From JAMXLG01 sp963765935 (lineage in GTDB: Bacteria > Vulcanimicrobiota > Vulcanimicrobiia > Vulcanimicrobiales > Vulcanimicrobiaceae), in the NCBI GenBank assembly GCA_963765935.1, contig CAVXXX010000003.1, positions 124,001 through 188,000 of the forward strand: a DNA stretch of 64,000 bases, read 5' to 3'. Of this stretch, positions 50,676 through 63,490 are shown in pieces. The notes under the pieces are model-generated. The model did not search any database. It was not told the DNA's origin and worked only from the letters and a program-made list of their open reading frames with translations. How positions within the stretch are numbered: position 1 is the first letter of the stretch; each line of letters begins with the position of its first letter. The position numbers and the translations under genes were made by a program.

Positions 50676-50773
50676 ACGTATGTTCGAGAGTGCCATTCTG
50701 CCTAACGAAATGGCAGTCATTCCTTGGAATATAGTCCAGAACGACTAGCTCAAGGATTACGCGAGGATGAGAG

Positions 50774-52609
50774 TTGCTGTCCACTACGAAAACCACGCTC
50801 GGTTTCTCGTACGCCTACTGGAAAGCTGATTTGCGACAAAAATCGCCGCTTATTGCCATCCTCGTTCTTGCTTTGTGTCTGCTGGTGACCGCTCGCGCCT
50901 CCGCGTTGGTGAGTAGTGCCGCACAGCCTCCGACGGTCCTCCAGCTCAGCGCCGATCGCATCACGTTCTATTACGATCGCTATCTGGTCGAAGCAGACGG
51001 AAACGTTCGAGTGACGACGAGCGACGGCGTGACGATTACCGGCGACACGTTTTCAATGGACTTGAAGTTGAATCGATTCTTGATCGCAAGTAACGTCCAC
51101 TTAAAAAGTTCCGGGGGAAATCTCGACGGGGCCGCAATTGCGGATTTCCTCGATTTCAAACGCATCTACTTTTTACCGGTCATCGAGAAGCCTGACCGAT
51201 GGACGTATGAGAACGGAGATTATACCCACCCTCTGAAGGGCCGCGAGATGCCTGGGGACGCGTTCTACTTTCCGGATTTGAGCTCGAGTAGAGTAAGTCT
51301 CGTCGCCAAGTCGGCGACAATCGGCGAAAAGTCATACGCACGTTTTGAAGGCGTCAAGTCGTACATCTTCGGCGTCGGCGCACCTCTACCGTCTTACTAC
51401 GTTTATTTCGGTTCGAATCCCGATCTCGGCGTCAATTCGCTTTCCGGCGCAAATCTGGATCTCACCTATCAGTTCGCCGGCAATAACAACTCGATTAGCG
51501 CGCTGCACTTTCGTTCCGATCAGGCAAATGGAGTGTACGCCTCATTCGAGCAGCACTTCGCCGCTGCGCATGGATACGCGGTCGTGTCCGTCAACCCGGG
51601 AACCAAGCAACAGCGTTTCTGGAATTTGATCTTAGATCAGCGGATCGGCCAGCATTTTCAGATCAATACGTTCTCGCAACTCTATCTCGATGCGCCGCAT
51701 TGGCTGCAGCAGCCGTACGCCGCCTCGACGTGGAGCTACATCACGGCGACGCAAGCCTTTCCGCAATCGTTTCTTCAGGCCACAACGAACCTCGTAAACT
51801 ACAATCTCATTGGGCCGGAACAACCTTCCGAGCCGAATCATCCGACGCAACTGCAGCTCACGGCGACATCGTTCAACCATCGCATCGGCAAGACGCCGTT
51901 CTACGAAAACCTCTCGTACGGCATCGGATTTAACCACGATGCCTATGGACTGCAAGAGTACGGCGGTTACAACTACACAACGATTTGGAACCACACGCTG
52001 GGATGGACATTTTATCTTCCCGGCGTGAAATTCGGAGATCGCGACAACAACTACCGCACGTACTACTTCAACGCGACCTATTCCAAACAGTACCAGTGGT
52101 TCTCAGTGCCGCACTACACCGTCATCGACAATACGCTGGGAAGCATCAGCCGGCAATTCAGCCGTGAAGTCAATGCCTACATCTCGTACGGCGTCGCAAA
52201 CACCGGAGACTATTACCGCCATGGCGGCTATTCCGCGCCCGACACTCCACCGATCATTGACGGCGTACCGGTGTACAGCATTCTTTCGTTCCGCGGCGTC
52301 TCGACGCTTCGCACGTTTTCGGTGGGCGGCAACTACTCCGCAAATCCCAATTTAATTGCGACGCTGACGTATCAGCACCACCAAGACTTTCCGATCCCGG
52401 TCCCGGGACTCTTCACGCTTCCTCCGCTTAACAACCTCGGGCTTCCGCAATACCAGAACTACCTCGGGCAACCGCCGAACAACATTACGCCCGAGGTGCG
52501 CTTCCTCGCGATTCCGCACGTGGTAATCGACGTTTCACGGTCGTACTATTTCAATTATGGCAATCTCCGCTGGGCACCCCAGACGACGGTACAGGTGATC
52601 GGACAGTGA
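50774..52609 (+). CDS. LptA-like domain plus outer-membrane barrel (LptD-like)
   Basis: This 611-residue protein begins at TTG 50774 with AGGA nine bases upstream. A signal-like helix (about 25-45) precedes an OstA/LptA-like beta-jellyroll (about 55-115: LQLSADRITFYYDRYLVEADGNVRVTTSDGVTITGDTFSMDL). The rest, from about 190, is an aromatic-rich beta-barrel of some 20 strands. This is the LptD layout, a fusion of a periplasmic LptA-type domain with an outer-membrane barrel, but shorter than classical LptD (about 780 residues) and without the two disulfide cysteine pairs. It may export lipopolysaccharide-like glycolipid. It is followed directly by a broken secreted protein. Confidence 0.8.
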   Translation: MLSTTKTTLGFSYAYWKADLRQKSPLIAILVLALCLLVTARASALVSSAAQPPTVLQLSADRITFYYDRYLVEADGNVRVTTSDGVTITGDTFSMDLKLNRFLIASNVHLKSSGGNLDGAAIADFLDFKRIYFLPVIEKPDRWTYENGDYTHPLKGREMPGDAFYFPDLSSSRVSLVAKSATIGEKSYARFEGVKSYIFGVGAPLPSYYVYFGSNPDLGVNSLSGANLDLTYQFAGNNNSISALHFRSDQANGVYASFEQHFAAAHGYAVVSVNPGTKQQRFWNLILDQRIGQHFQINTFSQLYLDAPHWLQQPYAASTWSYITATQAFPQSFLQATTNLVNYNLIGPEQPSEPNHPTQLQLTATSFNHRIGKTPFYENLSYGIGFNHDAYGLQEYGGYNYTTIWNHTLGWTFYLPGVKFGDRDNNYRTYYFNATYSKQYQWFSVPHYTVIDNTLGSISRQFSREVNAYISYGVANTGDYYRHGGYSAPDTPPIIDGVPVYSILSFRGVSTLRTFSVGGNYSANPNLIATLTYQHHQDFPIPVPGLFTLPPLNNLGLPQYQNYLGQPPNNITPEVRFLAIPHVVIDVSRSYYFNYGNLRWAPQTTVQVIGQ

Positions 52610-53431
52610 TGCGCGTTCGCCAAATACTCGCGCTCGTCGCGACGCTTCTGATCCTCGGTGCCGGACCGGCAGTGTCGATCACGGGACAACTGCTCGCGTA
52701 CCAGCAAGGATACGTGTTTTTCACGAGCGGCAACGGCTTCCACGTCGCGCCCGACGTCAAGATTCTGGACGATGCGACGAAAACGCCGTCACAACTGCAG
52801 CCAAAGCCACGTGTCTATGCACGCGCCGTATTCAACGACGCGGGACAAGTCGCCGAACTCGACCTCTCGCAAGACGCCTCTTCCGCTCGAGCCGCTTTCG
52901 CCGCAAGTTCAATCCTACGTCGTTGCGGCTTCACCGCCTTATCCGAATCCGGACCTCGCGCCGGCAAAGACCATCGGCACAACGAGCAACGGCGTGCAGC
53001 AGACGTTCAGCGGCAGAATGGTGCTGCTAAATATCACCGTTCAAGTACCGCCAACGACGCCACTGAACGCGCAAGTCTATATGGCAACGGACGTCACCTC
53101 TTGGAATCCGCAGGCGATCCAACTGGATCGGATCGATGCGTTGCATTTCCGCATCGTGCGCCGCTTTGCGTCGGGTACGATCCTGCACTACCTTTATACG
53201 CGCGGATCGATGCAGACCGAAGAACGCCAGGAGAACGGATTGGACTCGCCGGCGCACTCGATCGTCGTCACCGACGCAGACGTTCGGGCGGTGAACGACA
53301 TCGTCTACCGGTGGGCGGACCAAACGGGGCCTGGCGGTCAACAAGTGCAGCCGGACGTCGTACCGACGCCGTACAATCCCGCGCCGTTCCCGAATTTACC
53401 GAGCGTTATTCGGACACCCGATCCGCGCTAA
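52609..53431 (+). pseudogene. Secreted protein, split by one frameshift
   Basis: ATG at 52609 overlaps the LptD-like stop (TGATG). The N-terminal half (MRVRQILALVATLLILGAGP signal, then GQLLAYQQGYVFFTSGNGFHVAPDVKIL) continues to AELDLSQDA, after which the frame switches near 52880 to PLPLEPLSPQVQSYVVAASPPYPNPDL and on through TVQVPPTTPLNAQVYMATDVTSWNP to FPNLPSVIRTPDPR. Reading through by skipping one base yields a continuous protein of about 273 residues. Either a one-base error or recent inactivation is likely. The C-terminal half resembles a starch-binding or immunoglobulin-like beta-sandwich; the N-terminal half is similar to LPS-export linkers. Function unknown. Confidence 0.7.
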
Positions 53432-53984
53432 TGAATCGTGATCGGTACCACTCGCTGCGTCTTCATGCCCGCCGTGTTGCGCGCGATGACCACCATGTCG
53501 TAGGTGCGCTTTAGGAAAAACGGCAGGTCGGGGACGGTGTACTTCAGGGCGAAGCGTCCCGCGCCGACCTTCGGAACCGAAATCCCATAGCCCCCAATGC
53601 GCGCCTCGACGCTTGCGGTATTTAATGAGGTGCGTACCAGACCCGACACGACTTCGCCCGATTGGACGACCGTTTTGTCCACATGAAGGTCGACGATCTG
53701 CGGCGGTGCGTCTTGCTGTTGTGCCGGCACGACCTCCGCACTCGGCGGAAGGGTCGCACCCGGTGCAACGGTCGCAGGTGGAGGCGTCGCTGCGGGCAGC
53801 GATGCCGGGGACGACGTAGGGGTCGGCGAGGCTTGTGGCTGCTGCGCGACGCGGCGCCGGGGCCGCTGATGGAGATGACGCGGCGAGGGCGACGGATGGC
53901 GAGGACTGTCGGCCTTGATCGGCCGGCTGGCCGCAAGCCGCTAAAAGAATGGCAAGCGACTGCCGCTGTGACTGGGAATCGCAT
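53428..53984 (-). pseudogene. Pro/Ala-rich lipoprotein, frameshifted at two points
   Basis: The gene can be read from ATG 53984 through three frames: MRFPVTAAVA, then LAILLAACGQPADQG (a lipobox-like LAAC) after a shift near 53955, then a second shift near 53865 into QPQASPTPTSSPASLPAATP and on to QIVDLHVDKTVVQSGEVVSGLV. The C-terminal 100 residues are an intact-looking immunoglobulin-like domain (DLHVDKTVVQSGEVVSGLVRTSL to VVPITIH). The product would be a lipid-anchored domain on a proline-rich linker. Both shifts fall in GC-rich runs, so base-calling errors are a serious alternative. The stop overlaps the convergent upstream gene by 4 bases. Confidence 0.6.
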
Positions 53985-54062
53985 TGGTCGCCTAACGTTC
54001 GCTCCTCGTGCAGTGGTTCCGTGCATGCGCGTGGCGCGCGACGCGTCGAAAGGCGCGCGGCC

Positions 54063-55010
54063 ATGCATCCGACGCTCAGCATCGTCGTACCCCTGTACAA
54101 CGAGGAGGATAACGTCCGCCCTCTCGTTGAGCGCATCGTGGCGATCGCCGAGCGGCTTCCTGGAGCGCCGCCGTACGAAATCGTGCTCGTCAATGACGGC
54201 AGCACCGACCGAACGCTCGAGCGCATTCGCGAGGAGCTACGTCAACGGCGGAACGTCGTGCTCGTCAATCTCTCGCGCAACTTCGGACACCAACTCGCGG
54301 CAACGGCAGGCGTCGAGCTCGCGCAGGGTGACGCCGTCGTACTGATGGACGGCGACCTGCAAGACCCACCGGAGCTCATCGAGCAATTCGTCGAGAAATG
54401 GCGCGACGGCTATGATGTCGTGTACGCCGTGCGCCGCACGCGCAAAGGCGAGAGCGCCTTCAAAGTCTTCACCGCGCGGATCTTCTATCGCACGATCAAG
54501 CGCCTCACAAAAGTTTCGATCCCGGTGGACACGGGTGATTTCCGCTTGATGAGCCGGCGCGTCGTGGATGCCTTGAAACGCACGCCGGAACGGCACCGCT
54601 TCTTGCGCGGGCTCGTCAGTTGGGTCGGCTACAACCAAATCGGTGTCGACTACGATCGCGACGTGCGTCACTCGGGCAGCACGAAATATCCGCTACCGAA
54701 GATGATTCGCTTTGCAATCGACGGTATCACGTCGTTTTCCGACGTACCATTACGGTTTGCGTCGTATCTCGGCTTCGTTTCGAGCGTGATCGCGTTCGTC
54801 TACGCGCTCATCGTCGTTGGTTTCAAACTCTTCGGGCACAATGCGCCGTACTATACGCCGGGCTGGGCATCGACGATCGTTGCCGTGCTCTTTCTCGGCG
54901 GCGTGCAATTGATCAGCCTCGGAATCCTCGGTGAATACATCGGACGCATTTATGATGAAGTCAAAGGCCGGCCGCTGTACCTTATTAGCGACATCGAGCG
55001 AAGTACTTAA
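54063..55010 (+). CDS. Glycosyltransferase family 2, polyprenyl-phosphate sugar synthase type (GtrB/ArnC-like)
   Basis: ATG 54063 starts 315 residues. The GT-A domain has LSIVVPLYNEEDNVRPLVERI, EIVLVNDGSTDRTLE, NLSRNFGHQLAATAGVELA, VVLMDGDLQDPPELI (D-x-D) and a DTGDFRLMSRRVVDALK acceptor loop. Two C-terminal membrane helices (about 230-255 and 265-290) place it in the membrane. It would load a sugar onto undecaprenyl phosphate, supplying GT-C transferases such as the one at 57587-58876. It converges with deoA (end 55007). Confidence 0.92.
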   Translation: MHPTLSIVVPLYNEEDNVRPLVERIVAIAERLPGAPPYEIVLVNDGSTDRTLERIREELRQRRNVVLVNLSRNFGHQLAATAGVELAQGDAVVLMDGDLQDPPELIEQFVEKWRDGYDVVYAVRRTRKGESAFKVFTARIFYRTIKRLTKVSIPVDTGDFRLMSRRVVDALKRTPERHRFLRGLVSWVGYNQIGVDYDRDVRHSGSTKYPLPKMIRFAIDGITSFSDVPLRFASYLGFVSSVIAFVYALIVVGFKLFGHNAPYYTPGWASTIVAVLFLGGVQLISLGILGEYIGRIYDEVKGRPLYLISDIERST

Positions 55011-56258
55011 ATCGTTGCATAGACGAAGGGGCGATGCACGGGCGGGTTGTCGCCGATCGTAAACGCACCGTCGATGCGATTTACTTTTGCATGCGCGCCG
55101 TACACGTACGCGAGTATATCGCCGCGCTTCACGCGATCGCCGAGGCGGACGTTTATGCGGATACCCGCGACGTGATCTTTTGACGTCCATTCGCGTGCAG
55201 CATTTCCTAGTGTGACGGCATCGATCGTCCGACACATAGCCGTCGGCGTGCGCGCGCAGTTCGGCGACGTCGGGACTCGGTGCGAGCCGTTCCATCGCCT
55301 TGACGTTCCCGCCTTGCGCCTCGATCATCGCCGTGAACTTCTCGTACGCGCTGCCGTTCTGCAAGGCTGCGGACGCAGCGGTCATCGGCTCTTCCATTCC
55401 GGCGAGCTCCAGCATCTCGACGGCAACCCGCAAACAGCCCTCCCGCGTGCGCTCGTCGTCGATCTCTCCGCGAAGACAATTGCGCGCTTCGATCACTTCG
55501 AGTCCCGTTCCGATCGACCGCCCAAGCGGTTCGTTCATATCCGTCACAACTGCTCGCGCTTTGCGGCCGAACGCGGTCGAGATTGCGACCAGCGCTTGAG
55601 CGAGGTCCGTCGCTTCCCCGGGATCGTGCATGAATGCGGCCGATCCGCATTTTACATCGAAGACAAATGCGTTCGCGCCGCCCGCGACTTTCTTCGAAAC
55701 GATGGACGACGCGATGAGCCCTATGCTCGGAACCGTTCCCGTGCGATCGCGTAACGTGTAGAGCCGCTTATCCGCAGGTACGAATCCTTCACTTTGTGCG
55801 GCAATCGCGCAGCCGATCCATTCCACTTGTTTCATGAACGCTTCGACCGACGGCAGCACGTTGAATCCCGGAATCGTCTCGAGTTTGTCGATCGTTCCGC
55901 CGGTATGTCCGAGCGCTCGCCCCGACAGTTTTGCAACCGGCACGCCGCATGCGGCCACCAGCGGCACGGCGACGAGAGACACAACGTCGCTAACACCCCC
56001 GCTGGAGTGTTTGTCGAGCACGAACACGCTGTCGGGGTAGGTAATTGTGGCGCCACTATCCACAATGGCTCGTGTCAGCGCCGTCGCTTCGGCGATCGTG
56101 AGGCCGCGCCAGACGCACGCCATCAGCATCGCGGCCATTTGCTCGTCGCCGACTTGGCCTTCCATGTACGATTCGACGATCGCGTCCCATGTCGCGGCTG
56201 AAAGTGCTTCGCCGTCACGTTTGCGCTCGATCGCGCGACGCATCGTCGATTCGTTCAT
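55007..56258 (-). pseudogene. deoA: Thymidine/pyrimidine-nucleoside phosphorylase, single frameshift
   Basis: ATG 56258 starts MNESTMRRAIERKRDGEALS, and the frame carries the phosphorylase core: KHSSGGVSDVVSLVAVPLVA, KLSGRALGHTGGTIDKLETIPGF, GLIASSIVSKKVAGGANAFVFDVKCGSAAFM. At about 55231-55235 the frame changes; skipping one T restores DGYVRTIDAVTLGNAA and the usual end IGDNPPVHRPFVYATI. Apart from that base the protein is full length, so it may be a sequencing error. DeoA cleaves pyrimidine nucleosides to feed deoB. The start overlaps the O-antigen ligase upstream region slightly. Confidence 0.85.
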
Positions 56259-56303
56259 GTGCGACGCTGGGTTTCGCCCCGGTGAGCATCGAACCCGCCA
56301 GAC

Positions 56304-57596
56304 GTGCACTATCATCCCGTGGTCGAGCAGTTTATCAACTATCCTCCGCTCGATCCGGCGGCGCTGCTGCTCTTCACCGCGCTATTTGCAGGTGTGGTGC
56401 TGGCTACGTTACGCCGCGCCGCGCTCGGTCTTGCAGCGCTCGCGTTCGTTACCCCGTTCGCGTTTTACCATACCCTTGGCACGACGAGCATCACCCTCCC
56501 GAAGGTCGTTGTCTTAGGCGTCATCGTCGGACTTCTCCCGTCTTGGCGCGCGGCATTCGAGCGCTTACGAGACGTCCGCTCAATCTTGTGGGCATTTAGT
56601 GCAATCGTCGTTGCGATTGCACTTTCCGGGTTCGCCGCTCACGATCGCGGAGTTGTCCTGAGTGAGTCGCTGAAGTGGATCGAATACGGGTTGTTCTTCT
56701 GCGTGGCATACGTCGCGTATATTGTCGACGCGCAACCGGTTTGGATTCGACGCTCGCTCTATCTGTCGATTGCTGCCGTATGCGCGAGCGCGCTCGTGCA
56801 AGAATTTACGGGCGCGCCATGGGCGATCGTCTTCGGTCCCGGCATCGCGCCGCGAATCAGCGGCGTCATCGAAGGGCCCAATCAGCTTGCGGCTTATCTC
56901 GAGACGGCGCTCGCGACCGTCATCGCCTGGCGCACGCGCGAACGGTCGTGGGCGTCGACCGTGCTCGCGTTCGTCATCGGTATAACGCTCCTACTGACGT
57001 TTTCACGCGGCGGCGTCATCGGATCGGTCATCGTGATTTGCGTGGTCGTCTGGTTCGAACGGAATCGCTGGGTAAAGGCGGCAGCCCCGCTCGTTGCCGG
57101 CGCGTTCCTCGGAGGCGTCGCCGACGCGGCATGGGCTCAAGCGGCGCGCGTCCTTCCGGTATTGCGCAATCCCTCGAGTACGTTTGCCGGTGCCGGCGGC
57201 GTCGGAAACCGGGCAGAACTCTGGCGCACTGCGTGGTTCTTCTTTCGCCGCAATCCCATTTTCGGAATCGGCGCCGGGAATTACGAAAATCGCCTTTCCG
57301 AAGCGGGCCTCTACGGCGTGCGAACGCATGCGAACAGTTGGTATCTGCAAGCGTTAGCGGAAGGCGGGATCGTGCTTTTTGCAGCAACGATTTTTCTCAT
57401 CGTTGCGGCACTCGCCGAACTTCGTCCGTGGATCGCGCGTTCCGCGTGGACGCTCGCCGCGTTTGCAGCAACGCTTGGGCTTGCGATCCATCAAATTGCA
57501 GACTATTTGGTCTTTTATCCGAAGGTTGCCGAGCCGTGGATCATATTGCTCGCACTCGGGATGGCGGCGCGCACGTCGACACCGGCGTGCGATTAA
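56304..57596 (+). CDS. O-antigen ligase / polymerase-family membrane protein (Wzy_C)
   Basis: This 430-residue protein has 11-12 membrane helices. The large periplasmic loop carries the Wzy_C signature VGNRAELWRTAWFFFRRNPIFGIGAGNYENRL and R-T-H-A-N-S-W-Y (about 318-346), which contains the conserved arginine and histidine. The RISGVIEGPNQLAAYL stretch lies in the preceding loop. It joins O-antigen-like glycan to a lipid core, or polymerises it. GTG 56304 is weakly supported as the start. It overlaps the GT-C gene downstream by 10 bases. Confidence 0.88.
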   Translation: MHYHPVVEQFINYPPLDPAALLLFTALFAGVVLATLRRAALGLAALAFVTPFAFYHTLGTTSITLPKVVVLGVIVGLLPSWRAAFERLRDVRSILWAFSAIVVAIALSGFAAHDRGVVLSESLKWIEYGLFFCVAYVAYIVDAQPVWIRRSLYLSIAAVCASALVQEFTGAPWAIVFGPGIAPRISGVIEGPNQLAAYLETALATVIAWRTRERSWASTVLAFVIGITLLLTFSRGGVIGSVIVICVVVWFERNRWVKAAAPLVAGAFLGGVADAAWAQAARVLPVLRNPSSTFAGAGGVGNRAELWRTAWFFFRRNPIFGIGAGNYENRLSEAGLYGVRTHANSWYLQALAEGGIVLFAATIFLIVAALAELRPWIARSAWTLAAFAATLGLAIHQIADYLVFYPKVAEPWIILLALGMAARTSTPACD

Positions 57597-58872
57597 TACC
57601 GGTCGCTCTTTGCTTCGCTCTCGGCGCAGTCGTCAGCCGGTTCGCACTGAGATTTGCACCGGCGCGTTTCTCTCTCGATCTCGCACAACCGGTCCCCGTC
57701 GTTACGTGGTGGGGAAACACCGGCGAACTCTTCGTTCTGATTCTGCTCGTCACCATTGCGACCGCATCGGTTCCGTTTTTACTCTCGTTGCGCGGCGACG
57801 CACCGTCGCTTCGCGATACGCTCATAGCTGCATCTATCGCGCTGTTGGCGGCGCTCTGTTGGATTCCCATCTTCTCGAGTGACGTCTATGCCTACGCGGC
57901 ATACGGCGAAATGGCTCGACTCGGCATCAACCCCTACGCGCATGCGCCGCTGCCGGCTGCGAACGAGCTCTTCCGTGCTGCCACGTGGCAGTGGAGTGGA
58001 AGTCTTCCGATGTGCGTTTACGGCGCGTTCTTCGTGGCGATTGCGAGTGCCATCGTGACGCTGACACAACCGCTTGGCGCAATGCTGCAACTCGACGCAT
58101 TTCGCGTGCTCGCATGCGCGGCGTTTCTCGCGTGCGTATATCTCTTGTCGCGCTGCGGTCTAGCGGGCGATGACCGGCGAGCGAGACGTGCGGCCCTCTT
58201 CTTCGGACTCAATCCCGTCGCGTTGTGGGTCGTCGCCGAGGGTCACAACGATGCACTCATGCTTGCGCTGATTCTCGCTGGTGTTGCACTCTACCGGCAC
58301 CGTGCCTCCCTCGGTACGCTCGTTACTATTCTCGCAGCGACAATAAAAGTTCCGGCACTTCTTCCCGGTGCTGCGCTTGCGGTGCATGCACTGCTGGTGC
58401 GGCGCGATTGGCGCCCGATCGCGACTGCCGTCGTCGCGTTCGGTATCGTGTTTGTTACGTCAATTCCGCTGCTCGCCGGCACGACGACGAATCTCGCACC
58501 TCACGGACATTACGCGCCATTTGCTTCGGTGCAGTCGGTGCATCCCGCGCTGGCGCTCATTGTCGCAATCGCGGTGCTGCTCCGTGCGCGCTATGCCACA
58601 ACGAACGTCGATCGCTTTGCGCTCGCTGCGCTTGCGGCGTGGCTGTTCATTCCGAATCCCTATCCGTGGTATGCACTGTGGCTGCTGCCGTTGGGTGCAT
58701 GGGCGACCGACCGGCGCATTGTACTAACGGTCGCGTTCGTCTCCGCGGCTGCGCTGCTGCGCTATATCCCGGATGCGGTAGCCGCGCCGTCGGGTGCGAG
58801 CATCATGGCACTCGGGCTTGCCGCTCTTCTCGGTTACACTCCGCTGGTTCGCCGTGGTATAATCGGGCGCTC

Positions 58873-58876
<4 letters not shown>
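57587..58876 (+). CDS. GT-C mannosyltransferase-like membrane protein
   Basis: GTG 57587 lies within the 3' end of the ligase gene and gives 429 residues with 10-12 helices. After helix 2 the periplasmic loop has SSDVYAYAAYGEMARLGINPYAH, matching the acidic catalytic loop of GT-C/GT87 enzymes that use polyprenyl-phosphate sugars. VAEGHNDALMLALI is a second conserved patch. Such enzymes add mannose or similar sugars outside the inner membrane, using donor made by GtrB-like enzymes. Its stop overlaps the mfd start (GTGA). Confidence 0.85.
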
Positions 58877-62373
<3,497 letters not shown>

Positions 62374-62409
62374 GGGACGCGAAAGGGGCGACGAACCTGG
62401 CCCGACGGT

Positions 62410-62432
62410 GCGGAGCCCTTCGGCTCCGCTTT
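62410..62432 (+). terminator. Weak intrinsic terminator or attenuator after mfd
   Basis: GCGGAGCC / GGCTCCGC form a perfect 8-bp stem around a 4-base loop (62410-62429), followed by only three T residues. It may partially end mfd transcription before the parvulin gene. Confidence 0.6.
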
Positions 62433-62459
62433 ACTACCCACTTGTCACCTGGAGAGATC

Positions 62460-63419
62460 ATGCCGAAAGCCCACCGCATCGTTGCGGGCCTTGCCACTGC
62501 GTTTCTCGCTGCGTCGCTTGCGGCGTGCGGCGGCGGCGGGGGTTCCATCGCGACGGTCAACGGCACGCCGATCAGCAAAGCCTCCTTCGATAGCAAACTC
62601 GAAGGAAGCCCGGCTGCGCTCGGAACGCTGCAGCAAATGGTTCGCGCAGAACTGATCGATCAGTATGCGAAAAATAACAATATCACCGTAACCGACGACG
62701 AGATTGCCAAGCGCGAAGACGAGCTGAAGGCCAACTTCCCGTCCGGTTCATGGGATGAAATGCTGAAATCGCGCGGCCTCACGGAAACCGACGTGCACGA
62801 TGCGCTGCGCGAGCAGATCATCATCGATAAGGCTGTCGGGAAAGACGTTCACGTGACCGACGCGCAGATCAAGCAGTACTTCGATAAGAACCACGCCGCG
62901 TTCGACAAGCCGGAACAGGTGAAGGCGCGCCACATCCTCGTGCCCGATCTCAAGACGGCGGAGAAGGTCGAAGCCGATCTGAAATCCGGTAAAGATTTTG
63001 CAGCAGAAGCGAAGCAGTACTCAATGGATCCGGGCAGCAAGGACAAGGGCGGCGAGCTCGGCACCTTCCGCCGCGGCCAGATGGTTCCGGCGTTCGACAA
63101 GGCCGCGTTCACGCTGCCGGTCGGACAAACCAGTCAGCCGGTAAAATCCCCGTTCGGCTATCACATCATTCAGGTGGAAAGCCGCGATCCCGGTCAGAAG
63201 GCGACGCTCGATAACAGCAAGGATCGCATCGCCGAACTTCTGCGTCAGCAGCAAGAAGCGCCGTTGATCCAGCCGTTCCTCCAGGATCTGCAGTCGAAGG
63301 CGAACATCCAAGTGAACGATCAGCGCTTCGCCGCTGCGTTCCCGTCGCCGGCCGCTCCGGCATCGGCCGCGCCTGCGGCGACCCCAGCCGGTCCGGCAGC
63401 ATCGGCTTCCGGTCACTAG
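62460..63419 (+). CDS. Parvulin-type peptidyl-prolyl isomerase lipoprotein (SurA/PrsA-like)
   Basis: ATG 62460 preceded by GGAGAG gives 319 residues. The signal ends in a lipobox (SLAAC), then a SurA-N-like helical chaperone domain (about 30-130: SFDSKLEGSPAALGTLQQM, DEMLKSRGLTETDVHDALREQIIID) and a parvulin domain (about 150-250: VKARHILVPDLKTAEKVEADLKSG, GELGTFRRGQMVPAFDKAAF, SPFGYHIIQVE). It folds secreted or outer-membrane proteins. The tail is Pro/Ala rich. A terminator follows. Confidence 0.95.
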   Translation: MPKAHRIVAGLATAFLAASLAACGGGGGSIATVNGTPISKASFDSKLEGSPAALGTLQQMVRAELIDQYAKNNNITVTDDEIAKREDELKANFPSGSWDEMLKSRGLTETDVHDALREQIIIDKAVGKDVHVTDAQIKQYFDKNHAAFDKPEQVKARHILVPDLKTAEKVEADLKSGKDFAAEAKQYSMDPGSKDKGGELGTFRRGQMVPAFDKAAFTLPVGQTSQPVKSPFGYHIIQVESRDPGQKATLDNSKDRIAELLRQQQEAPLIQPFLQDLQSKANIQVNDQRFAAAFPSPAAPASAAPAATPAGPAASASGH

Positions 63420-63439
63420 ACCCTCGACGATACCAGATG

Positions 63440-63473
63440 CGAAGGCGCCCAAATGGGCGCCTTCGTTGTTTCT
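63440..63473 (+). terminator. Intrinsic terminator after the parvulin lipoprotein gene
   Basis: CGAAGGCGCCC / GGGCGCCTTCG form a perfect 11-bp stem around AAAT (63440-63465), followed by TTGTTTCT. It separates the parvulin gene from mazG, which may have its own promoter. Confidence 0.85.
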
Positions 63474-63490
63474 AGAACCAGGCGCGGATA

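Noticed and set aside
56675..57586. Upstream extension of the GT-C gene as a longer protein
   Set aside because: It overlaps the O-antigen ligase entirely and is arginine-rich; GTG 57587 with hydrophobic sequence after it is a better start.
58225..58872. Upstream extension of mfd
   Set aside because: The extra codons lie inside the GT-C gene and have shadow composition; the protein from GTG 58873 has the normal Mfd length.
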